The notes below the pieces were generated by a model. That model was not told the DNA's origin. It saw only the letters and a list, made by a program, of their open reading frames with translations, and made no database searches. Shown here one piece after another: positions 39,381-46,500 of a stretch of DNA of 64,000 bases (position 1 is the stretch's first letter; the number at the start of each line of letters is the position of its first letter). The DNA lies in NCBI RefSeq assembly GCF_009905615.1, contig NZ_JAAAKW010000004.1:405443-469442 (forward strand). Direction: 5' to 3'. The stretch is from Pseudomonas sp. SLFW. Lineage in GTDB: Bacteria; Pseudomonadota; Gammaproteobacteria; Pseudomonadales; Pseudomonadaceae. A program made the position numbers and the translations under genes.

Positions 39381-40304
39381 ATGCATCCGATTCGTTTAGG
39401 GCTGGTGGGTTACGGCAAGATCGCACAGGACCAGCACGTGCCGGCGATCCGCGCCAACCCGCAATTCGAACTGGTAGCGGTGGCGACGTTGGGGCCGCAC
39501 TGTCCGGGTGTCGAGAACTTCGGGTCGCTGTCCGAACTGCTAGACAGCGACGTTCAGGTGGACGCGATTGCCTTTTGCACGCCGCCCCAGGGGCGTTTCG
39601 CGCTGGTCGACGAAGCGCTGAAAGCGGGCAAGCATGTGCTGGTGGAAAAGCCGCCGTGCTCGACGTTGGGCGAGGCGTTTGCGTTGATCGACCACGTCGA
39701 ACGGGCCGGGGTGAGCGGTTTGTTCGCCTGGCACTCACGGTTTGCGCCAGGCGTGGCGACTGCAAAGGCGTGGCTTGCAGGCACGACGCTGAACGAGGTG
39801 CGCATCGAGTGGAAAGAGCAGGTACGCAAATGGCACCCCGGTCAGGCGTGGATCTGGCAGGCGGGCGGGCTGGGCGTCTTCGATCCGGGGATCAATGCGC
39901 TGTCCATCGTCACCGATCTACTGCCGGGTGCGCTGTTCGTCGAGTCCGCCGCGCTGAGCGTGCCGAGCAACTGTCAGTCGCCCATCGCCGCGTCGTTGAA
40001 TATCCGCGACGGGCACGTGCCGGTGAAGGCGGCGTTCGATTTCGACCACAGCGTGAATGAGCTGTGGCGCATCGAGTTGCACAGTGATGACGGCGTGTTG
40101 CGTCTGGATTCGGGCGGGGCTGAGGTCAGCCTCGATGGCGTGGCGCAGGCCGTGTCGGAAGAGGGCGAGTACCCCGCAATGTACCGGCACTTCGCGCAAT
40201 TGATTGCCGACGGGCGCAGTGACCTCGACCTGCAGCCGTTGCGGATCGTGGCCGACAGTTTCTTTGTGGGCAGCAAGGAGACGGTGGCGGCGTTTTATGA
40301 ATAA
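39381..40304 (+). CDS. Gfo/Idh/MocA oxidoreductase, D-galactose 1-dehydrogenase-like
   Basis: The 307-residue protein starts at ATG 39381, with AGGAG six bases upstream. It has an N-terminal NAD(P) fold, IRLGLVGYGKIAQDQHVPAI, with DAIAFCTPPQGRFAL and HVLVEKPPCSTLGEAF (the EKP motif). It closely resembles the known Pseudomonas fluorescens galactose dehydrogenase over these stretches. It probably oxidises an aldose (galactose, arabinose or a similar sugar) to a lactone in the cytoplasm. It follows xylR by 26 bases and is likely cotranscribed, suggesting a link to sugar use controlled by XylR. The exact sugar is uncertain. Confidence 0.82.
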   Translation: MHPIRLGLVGYGKIAQDQHVPAIRANPQFELVAVATLGPHCPGVENFGSLSELLDSDVQVDAIAFCTPPQGRFALVDEALKAGKHVLVEKPPCSTLGEAFALIDHVERAGVSGLFAWHSRFAPGVATAKAWLAGTTLNEVRIEWKEQVRKWHPGQAWIWQAGGLGVFDPGINALSIVTDLLPGALFVESAALSVPSNCQSPIAASLNIRDGHVPVKAAFDFDHSVNELWRIELHSDDGVLRLDSGGAEVSLDGVAQAVSEEGEYPAMYRHFAQLIADGRSDLDLQPLRIVADSFFVGSKETVAAFYE

Positions 40305-40333
40305 AACCCGCAGGCCTTGATGGCACGGATCAC

Positions 40334-40428
40334 CTCTGTGGGAGCGAAGGTATTCGCGAAAAAGGGTTCAGGCGGTCGAGATGTATCGCCTCTACGCACG
40401 CTTCGCGAATGAATTCACTCCCACAGGG
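40334..40428. repeat. REPIN-type repeat pair 6
   Basis: CTCTGTGGGAGCGAAGGTAT plus TCGCGAAAAA, and CTTCGCGAATGAATTCACTC plus CCACAGGG. The left arm has GGT in place of TTC, so the inner palindrome is damaged. It lies between two convergent genes. Confidence 0.8.
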
Positions 40429-40447
40429 AGGGCAACGCTGCACGGCC

Positions 40448-41404
40448 TCAATTCAACACAAAATCATTCTTCATCCGCAGCGTCCGGCTCGGGATGAAGT
40501 TGCGGTCAATCCCGCCCTGAAGCGTGTAGGCCAGATCGTCGTACCAGTTCGCGTCTTCCAAGTACCACGAATGTGACACCAGGCCGTCGATCACTTCGAA
40601 CTTGCGTTTTTTCACAGCGAGATAGCGGGGACCGCAATCGACGTCCAGCGCCTTGTCGTCGGCGGGGGTGTCTTCGGGCATGCCGACCCGGCCGACCCGC
40701 GAACTGGTGTCGATGTTTTTGGCATTCGAAACGGCCAGCGCTTCGTCATAACCGCTGAAATAGTTCGTCAGCCGCCCGCAATGGCTGAACGTCGGGATCA
40801 TGTCCGAGTTGCCCAGCGCGAAGCACGATGAAGAAATGTCGGCGCCAAACAGCACCATCTGGCCGATGCGCCAGTCGTTGGCCAGCCCCGAATCACGCAT
40901 TTTGTCCACCGACCGAAAGGCTTCGCGCACCACAAACGCACCCATGGAGTGGGCCATCACGTGGACGTTGATCGGGCACTCGGGCAGCGAGAAGGTCATG
41001 AACGGCACGATGCCGCGCTTGACCAGCAGCGCGGCGGAGTCTTGCGCCTTGCCGCGATCCGCCAGGTACAGCAGGGTTTTGCTTTCTGATGGCCAATCAA
41101 ACCCCACCACCATGCACGGGTAGTTGCGGGCGCGCAGCTCGCGTTCGATCAGCCGTTGTCGGGTCAGTGCTTCTTTTGAGGGGGTGTTGTAGCCGTGCAC
41201 GAAAAACACCACGTCCAGCGCCGTGCCTTTTGCCGGGGCGGCCTGTTCGAGAATCGCGGTCATCCATTGCTTGGCCGAATTGATGCTGTGGATGGGCGAC
41301 GGCTCGGCCGCATCGGGCGGCACTTTCAAATAGGTGCCTGGGCCCACGTCTGTGCCGAAAGCACCGTTGGCTTTGCTGCGGGTACTCAGAATGAAGCTGT
41401 CCAT
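40448..41404 (-). CDS. Alpha/beta hydrolase of the DUF900 type
   Basis: This 318-residue protein starts at ATG 41404 with AAGGA about 9 bases upstream. The hydrolase features are VVFFVHGYNTPSKEAL (oxyanion region), VVGFDWPSES and the nucleophile elbow VMAHSMGAFVVREAF, where AHSMG has Ala for the first Gly of GxSxG. A C-terminal His is available in GLVSHSWYLED. No signal peptide is present. It matches the DUF900 group of serine hydrolases of unknown substrate. It is a single gene, convergent with the galactose-dehydrogenase-like gene. Confidence 0.8.
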   Translation of the reverse strand: MDSFILSTRSKANGAFGTDVGPGTYLKVPPDAAEPSPIHSINSAKQWMTAILEQAAPAKGTALDVVFFVHGYNTPSKEALTRQRLIERELRARNYPCMVVGFDWPSESKTLLYLADRGKAQDSAALLVKRGIVPFMTFSLPECPINVHVMAHSMGAFVVREAFRSVDKMRDSGLANDWRIGQMVLFGADISSSCFALGNSDMIPTFSHCGRLTNYFSGYDEALAVSNAKNIDTSSRVGRVGMPEDTPADDKALDVDCGPRYLAVKKRKFEVIDGLVSHSWYLEDANWYDDLAYTLQGGIDRNFIPSRTLRMKNDFVLN

Positions 41405-41646
41405 GGAGAAGAGTCCTTGCTGTCCGATTGACGGAGCGATCCGATTGACGGATTGACCATTCTGAGCAGCGACCGAGGCGCGCCCGCACGAGCGGCGCAG
41501 GCCTGGGTTCAGGGCGCGGTAATGCGGATCGGCGAGTGCTCGACAACCCAAGAGGTGTAGCGTTGGATAGACGACTTGTCCAACCCGATCAGGCAGGACG
41601 ACGGGCAGCGGGCATCACGGGTGCAGGAGGGGCACCGCGTGAAGGG

Positions 41647-41724
41647 TCAGAAATGACCGACGCCCGCGAGCGCGATGGAGAAGGAAACGATCAGCATCAG
41701 CAGAATGGACATGTTGATGGACAT
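41647..41724 (-). CDS. Predicted 25-residue membrane peptide
   Basis: The minus-strand frame ATG 41724 to TGA 41647 encodes MSINMSILLMLIVSFSIALA plus GVGHF. AAGGA stands 9 bases before the ATG. The whole peptide is one hydrophobic helix, like other tiny bacterial membrane proteins. I do not recognise a family; support is the ribosome site and the hydrophobic pattern. Confidence 0.45.
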   Translation of the reverse strand: MSINMSILLMLIVSFSIALAGVGHF

Positions 41725-41884
41725 GGGTGAAATCCTTGTTCAGTTTGGTCAATGCCGCCATGATCCCGATCTGCGCGCAAAAAATGAACGGCGTTCGTGT
41801 GGATGTTCGCTATCGATACAATCAATACTCCGGGGCTTAGAAACGCGGCTTGCGGGTGTGTCAGGTCCGATACATGCCCGGGTG

Positions 41885-43630
41885 CTACAGGTTTTTGAAC
41901 ATCTCCCAGAACGACGCCCCGACGCCGGTCATGCTCTCGCCCGCGATCAACCCGGCGGCCGCGGTGATCGCAAACCGTTCGGTGAGGCTCGGCCAGCGAC
42001 GGCTCACGGCCCAGGTCAGCACCGCGCCCAGCCCCATCATAAGAGACGTCGAAGCTGGCAGGACGAACGCCAGGCCCAGAGCTGCCGAACTGGGCAACCA
42101 GCGCGCCAGGCGCTGAGGCAGCAGGGTGTCAAACGCGCCCAGCAGCACGCCGAAGAGCCCACCGACGACAATCGCCCAGCGAATCTGCGGCGTCAGCGAG
42201 CCCAGGCCATGGGTCAGGGTTTCGGCCACGGCTTTCCAGGTGGCGACAGCAGGCGCGGGCCATTGCTCGGTGAGCAGCATGTGCTGGGGGTCGGGAATCA
42301 GCGCGAGGTACACCAGCACGCCGACCACACTGCCGATGAAGATGCCGATGCATTGGGCGACGACCTGTTTTTTCGGGGTCGCGCCGATGGCCAAGCCGAC
42401 CTTGAAGTCGTTCATCAAGTCCGTCGATTGCCCGGCCGCGCCGCCCGCCGTGTTGGCGCTCATCAGGTTGATGGGCACCTGGCCCGGCGCGATCAGCCCG
42501 AACGTCAATTGCGACAGCTTGCCAATGGCGCCGATGGGCGCGATACCCGTGGCGCCGACCACCCGCGCGGCCACGACGGCCAGACAGATCGCCAGCGGAA
42601 TGCTCAATAACGCCATCCACAGGTCGATGCCAAACAGCGCGGCTTGCAGACCGACGACCAGCGCAATCGACAGCACCAGGCCAACGGCGGGGCCGGGAGA
42701 GAAGGGCGCACGGGCGCGTTTTTCTTTGGGGCTTTGGTCCGTCTTGGGGGCAATGAAAAGGCGGATGCCCAACGCCGTCAGCGTCGAGCACACCATCAGG
42801 CTGACCCCCGGCCACAGCAGCCATTCGACGAGCTTGGCAAACTGCGGACCTGTGGCGTCGGGCGCCAGCATCACCCAGCCGTGATCGATCAGCCATGGCG
42901 ACAACCCGCCCCACGCCAGCAACGCGCCAATCAGCAGGCTCACACCGACGCGGATGCCAATGATCCCGCCGAAGCCAATCAGCAGCAGTGAAGGGTCGAG
43001 GGTGAAGGTCAACCGTTCCAGTTGCGCCGTGGGCGCCCAGCGCGGAATTGCCCAAATGAAGCCGTCGATCCACTTCACCAGCCCCGACAGTAACGCCGCG
43101 CTGAACAGCACTTTGATGCGGATCACCGCTTCTTGCCCGTGGCGATAAATGTGCTGCAGGGTTTCCAGCGTCGCCATGCCTTCGGGAAACTTCAGGCCGT
43201 TGTCGTTGAGCAGGGTAGGGCGCAAATACCACGCGATCCAGATGCCGAGAAAACTCACGGAAAACACCCACGCGATCATCGGCACGGGGTCCAGTTGCTG
43301 GCCCGTCAGCAGCGTGTAGGCGGGGATCGGCGCCACCAGTCCGCCCGAGATGATCGAGGCAGCGGCCGAGGCAACCGTCTGGTTGATGTTGCTCTCATGG
43401 AGGGTCCACGGCGGCTGCCGGTGATTGCGACGGGCGAGGCTTTGCCAGATCCCGAAACCCACCAGCAACGCGATGATCGACATGTTGAACGACCAGCCGA
43501 TTTTAAGTCCGGCGTAGACGTTGGAGGGCGTCAGCAGGATGCCCAATACAGCGCCGGTCAGCACGGCACGCGGGCTCAGCTCGCGCTCGATGCGGAGGGC
43601 AGAAGGGGGCGTCGTGGCGTATTGGCCCAT
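41885..43630 (-). CDS. OPT-family oligopeptide/metal-chelate transporter
   Basis: This 581-residue inner-membrane protein has 14 or more hydrophobic segments. OPT-family motifs are LLTPSNVYAGLKIGWSFNMS near the N-terminus, then SNINQTVASAAASIISGG and the later MSANTAGGAAGQSTDLMNDF. The bacterial members import peptides or, in the YSL branch, metal chelates; the substrate here is unknown. It reads away from the siderophore cluster. Two perfect palindromes lie 99-151 bases upstream of its start and probably control it or its divergent neighbour. Confidence 0.88.
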   Translation of the reverse strand: MGQYATTPPSALRIERELSPRAVLTGAVLGILLTPSNVYAGLKIGWSFNMSIIALLVGFGIWQSLARRNHRQPPWTLHESNINQTVASAAASIISGGLVAPIPAYTLLTGQQLDPVPMIAWVFSVSFLGIWIAWYLRPTLLNDNGLKFPEGMATLETLQHIYRHGQEAVIRIKVLFSAALLSGLVKWIDGFIWAIPRWAPTAQLERLTFTLDPSLLLIGFGGIIGIRVGVSLLIGALLAWGGLSPWLIDHGWVMLAPDATGPQFAKLVEWLLWPGVSLMVCSTLTALGIRLFIAPKTDQSPKEKRARAPFSPGPAVGLVLSIALVVGLQAALFGIDLWMALLSIPLAICLAVVAARVVGATGIAPIGAIGKLSQLTFGLIAPGQVPINLMSANTAGGAAGQSTDLMNDFKVGLAIGATPKKQVVAQCIGIFIGSVVGVLVYLALIPDPQHMLLTEQWPAPAVATWKAVAETLTHGLGSLTPQIRWAIVVGGLFGVLLGAFDTLLPQRLARWLPSSAALGLAFVLPASTSLMMGLGAVLTWAVSRRWPSLTERFAITAAAGLIAGESMTGVGASFWEMFKNL

Positions 43631-43728
43631 GGAACGTCCTGTGGTCGGTGTCAGGACTAGTGAGCGTCGTGGGGTGGTAAAGGTTCAGCGGAGGAAGAGT
43701 CTGTGATGTATCGACGGTCCGGTCGCTA

Positions 43729-43781
43729 TTGCGACACACGTCGCAAGTCCACTGTAAATGTGTCGCCATTGACACATTTAC
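43729..43781. promoter_or_regulatory. Two adjacent perfect inverted repeats in the OPT / sigma-factor gap
   Basis: TTGCGAC-ACAC-GTCGCAA (43729-43746) is followed seven bases later by GTAAATGTGTC-GCCATT-GACACATTTAC (43754-43781). Both contain a TGTCGC(A/C)AT-like core. Such symmetry is typical of dimeric repressor sites (TetR or GntR type). No regulator gene is adjacent. Confidence 0.6.
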
Positions 43782-43965
43782 TGGACCCTACGAAACACGC
43801 TCATGCACCCGATCGTCGGTGATCAACAAGCTGCTGCGTCCTGTTAAAACCCTTTGAATCAGAGGGTTACGGAGTGTTTGCCAGCATTTCGCCGCCATTT
43901 GTCAGACAACAAAACGACCACGTTCTTATAACGAAAGTTTCACCAATCGGTAAAATTTCTTACGT

Positions 43966-43990
43966 TGCAATGAGAATCGTTTGCGTTATC
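43966..43990 (+). promoter_or_regulatory. Fur box upstream of ECF sigma gene
   Basis: TGCAATGAGAATCGTTTGCG followed by TTATC has the AATGAGAATCnTTTGC form of Pseudomonas Fur sites that precede iron-starvation sigma genes. It ends 24 bases before the proposed start codon. Confidence 0.75.
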
Positions 43991-44014
43991 CTTCGCGTCT
44001 CTTTGTCACCAGGG

Positions 44015-44596
44015 ATGTCGAACAAGATGGGTTTTCAACCTGCAATGAGCCAGCCCACAAGGCTTCGCTCCTCCTGTGTGGGCGGGTCTTGTGTTCCGAT
44101 CGATCCTCGTCTCGACGCGCTGATGGGCACCTACAACACCCACCGCGAAGGGTTGTTGCGACTGGCCGCCAAATTCCTCGGTTGCCGCGCCCGCGCCGAA
44201 GACGTCGTGCAGGACGCCTTCGTGAAAATGCTCGAAAGCGACCTGTCCTCCATCGAGCCTGCCCGCTACATGTTCCGCGTGGTGCGCAACCTGGCCATCG
44301 ACCGCCTGCGTCGTCAGCGGCTTGAACGCAACCATGGCGCCGCAACCGAGCTGGACGAGCCGCCGCGTTTCGAGGTTTCGCCCGAGCGTGTGCTGGCGGG
44401 GCGCGAGTCGCTGAACCAACTGGTCGGCGCCCTTAACGAACTGCCCAAGCGCATGCGCATCGTCTTCAACCTCAGCCAGATTCAAGGCTACACCCAGCGC
44501 GATGTGGCCAAGGTGATCGGCACCTCGCCGACGATGGTCAACTTCCTGCTGCGCGACACCCTGAGCCATTGCCGCGCCCGGCTGGGCGAGCTTTAG
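44015..44596 (+). CDS. Iron-starvation ECF sigma factor (PvdS/FecI family)
   Basis: The protein has about 193 residues from ATG 44015; ATGs at 44027 and 44045 are also possible. A reading back to 43874 would run through the Fur box and is rejected. Region 2 reads LAAKFLGCRARAEDVVQDAF and ARYMFRVVRNLAIDRLRRQ. Region 4 reads QIQGYTQRDVAKVIGTSPTM followed by VNFLLRDTLSHCRARL, close in form to PvdS region 4, which fits the PvdS-type promoter found at 46360. The N-terminus has an odd SSCVGGSC pair of cysteines. No anti-sigma gene is adjacent. It presumably switches on the exporter, oxygenase and NRPS genes when Fur is released from the upstream box. Confidence 0.88.
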   Translation: MSNKMGFQPAMSQPTRLRSSCVGGSCVPIDPRLDALMGTYNTHREGLLRLAAKFLGCRARAEDVVQDAFVKMLESDLSSIEPARYMFRVVRNLAIDRLRRQRLERNHGAATELDEPPRFEVSPERVLAGRESLNQLVGALNELPKRMRIVFNLSQIQGYTQRDVAKVIGTSPTMVNFLLRDTLSHCRARLGEL

Positions 44597-44645
44597 CCGC
44601 TGACGCTTCGCCCTTTGTTTTTGCTTCCACTGCCCGGAGTCATCC

Positions 44646-46340
44646 ATGAAATTAGTTCGTCTGGTCTTCCAGCAATACCGTTGGCCACTCGCGATGGTGT
44701 TGCTGTTAAGCATCAGCAGCGGCCTGTTGAGCGTGGGCGTGATCGCCTTCGTCAACCAGCGCATGATCAGCACCCACGACGGTCTGGGCACCGCGTTGTG
44801 GCAGTTCGGCCTGATGCTGGTCCTGCTTTTGGCGTTGGCCTCCGGGGCGTCGCTGTCGCTGACCGCGCTCGGCCATCGCTTCGTCTACGGCCTGCGTCGG
44901 GTGATGGTCAAGCGCCTGCTGGACACCAACATCGAACGCATCGAAGCCATCGGCGGAGCGAAAATCTTTGCCAGCCTGTCCAGCGACATTCGTGCCGTGA
45001 CCATGGCGTTCGTGCAACTGCCGGACCTGATCTACGGCACCGTGTTGAGCGTTGCCGCCTTCAGTTACCTGGCCTGGCTGTCGCCGTCGCTGTTCATCAC
45101 CACGCTGTGCTGGATGGCGTTTACCCTGGGCGTCGGCTGGCTGCTGGTGGGCAAACTCAACGCCCACATTCGCGCGTTGCGTGAATCCGAAGACAAGCTC
45201 TATCAGAGCTACCAAGGCGTGATTGACGGGCGCAAGGAACTGACCCTGAACCGCGACCGCGCGCGTCGTCTGTACGAAGAAACCTTCGACGTCGCCGCCT
45301 TGCGCTATCGCGAGCATTTCACCCTCGCGGACCGCTACCACGGCCTGGCCAGCAACTGGGCAAACATCATGGTTCTCGGCACCATCGGCCTGGCGTTTTA
45401 TCTGGCCAACGGCCTGGGCTGGGCGCCGACTGAAGTGGCCGCGACCTATGCGCTGACCGTGCTGTTCATGCGCACGCCGCTGGTGCTCGCCGTGGCCGCG
45501 ATCCCGGCGCAAATCTCCGGTCGTGTGGCGCTGGACAAGGTCGAATCCCTGGCGCTGGCCGAGCACCACGACAGCTTTGAGGTCGCGCCGAGCCATATCG
45601 TCGGCCACTGGCAGACCCTCGAACTGCGAGACGTCGAGTACCACTATCCGGCGCAGGGTGATGAGCCTGGCTTCGATGTGGGGCCGGTGAACCTGACATT
45701 GCGCCGTGGCGAAACGGTGTTCCTGATGGGCGGCAACGGCAGCGGAAAATCCAGCCTGGCGCGCTTGCTCAGCGGCCTGTATCGCCCCTCGGCAGGCGCG
45801 ATTCTGATCGACGGCCAAGTCATCGGCGCGAACGACTGGCTCGCCTACCGGCACCTGTTCGCCAGCGTGTTCACCGACTTTCACCTGTTCTCGCAACTGC
45901 TCGGTGCCGACGGCGAAAACGCCGCTGTCGAGCACATCGATCACTGGCTCGACCACCTGCACATGAAGCACAAGGTGCAGATCGGCGACGGCCATCTGCT
46001 CGACACGCGCTTCTCCCAGGGGCAGCGCAAACGTCTGGCGCTGCTGCTGGCGGTGCTGGAGAAGCGCGACATTCTCTTGCTCGACGAGTGGGCCGCCGAC
46101 CAGGACCCGTTGTTCCGCCGCTTCTTCTACCGCGAGTTGTTGCCGATGTTCAAGCAGGCCGGGATCACCGTGTTTGCCATCAGCCACGACGATCAGTATT
46201 TCGATCTGGCAGACCGTCTGGTGAAGATGGAGTCCGGCCAGCTCAGCGAATTGCAGGGTGATCGCCGCGACAACGCCAGCCGTGACGCCGTGGAAGAAAT
46301 CGGCGGCGCGTATTCGCTGAAAACCGTCAAGGCTTTGTAA
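44646..46340 (+). CDS. Cyclic-peptide/siderophore exporter ABC transporter (PvdE-like)
   Basis: This 564-residue fused permease-ATPase is of the cyclic peptide export family. Six membrane segments lie in residues 1-310 (WPLAMVLLLSISSGLLSVGV; LFITTLCWMAFTLGVGWLLV; NIMVLGTIGLAFYLANG). The ATPase has Walker A FLMGGNGSGKSSLARLLSG, the non-standard signature FSQGQRKRLALLLAVL and Walker B DILLLDEWAADQDP with ISHDD. This is the PvdE/SyrD-type build; PvdE moves the acylated pyoverdine precursor to the periplasm. It starts 49 bases after the sigma gene with GGAG before the ATG, so it is cotranscribed. Substrate inferred: the acyl-peptide made by the downstream NRPSs. Confidence 0.92.
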   Translation: MKLVRLVFQQYRWPLAMVLLLSISSGLLSVGVIAFVNQRMISTHDGLGTALWQFGLMLVLLLALASGASLSLTALGHRFVYGLRRVMVKRLLDTNIERIEAIGGAKIFASLSSDIRAVTMAFVQLPDLIYGTVLSVAAFSYLAWLSPSLFITTLCWMAFTLGVGWLLVGKLNAHIRALRESEDKLYQSYQGVIDGRKELTLNRDRARRLYEETFDVAALRYREHFTLADRYHGLASNWANIMVLGTIGLAFYLANGLGWAPTEVAATYALTVLFMRTPLVLAVAAIPAQISGRVALDKVESLALAEHHDSFEVAPSHIVGHWQTLELRDVEYHYPAQGDEPGFDVGPVNLTLRRGETVFLMGGNGSGKSSLARLLSGLYRPSAGAILIDGQVIGANDWLAYRHLFASVFTDFHLFSQLLGADGENAAVEHIDHWLDHLHMKHKVQIGDGHLLDTRFSQGQRKRLALLLAVLEKRDILLLDEWAADQDPLFRRFFYRELLPMFKQAGITVFAISHDDQYFDLADRLVKMESGQLSELQGDRRDNASRDAVEEIGGAYSLKTVKAL

Positions 46341-46359
46341 GTTTTTCACCCCCGAAGAC

Positions 46360-46383
46360 TAAACAGCCGAAAGGCTCAGGCGT
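46360..46383 (+). promoter_or_regulatory. Iron-starvation (PvdS-type) promoter box
   Basis: ACTAAAC, then 16 bases, then CGTCT: TAAAC at 46360-46364 and CGT at 46381-46383. The PvdS consensus is TAAAT-N16-CGT, so there is one mismatch and exact spacing. It lies about 118 bases upstream of the oxygenase start and reads in the right direction. Confidence 0.7.
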
Positions 46384-46386
46384 CTT

Positions 46387-46410
46387 TAATGATAATCAGT
46401 CCTATTCATC
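46387..46410 (+). promoter_or_regulatory. Possible Fur box overlapping the transcription start of the oxygenase gene
   Basis: TTAATGATAATCAGTCCTAT plus TCAT shares AATGATAATCA with the Fur consensus. It directly follows the iron-starvation box, allowing direct Fur repression besides sigma control. Confidence 0.5.
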
Positions 46411-46500
46411 ACTGGTGTGCGTGAACTGCCCCCGGTCGCTTGTGGGAATGCCCGCCTGCGGCTGGATCTCATCGCACATCGCGCCTTACGAGAGGAAAGC

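Noticed and set aside
7682..40428. REPIN copies as a CRISPR array or IS ends
   Set aside because: Copies are dispersed, self-complementary and not regularly spaced with unique spacers; no transposase or cas gene is present in the window.
43874..44014. Extension of the sigma factor to GTG 43874
   Set aside because: The added codons run through the Fur box and look non-coding.
44015..44596. Sigma factor as the genuine PvdS
   Set aside because: Region 4 is alike, but the N-terminal half and surrounding genes differ from PvdS as I know it; kept as a PvdS-like ECF sigma.
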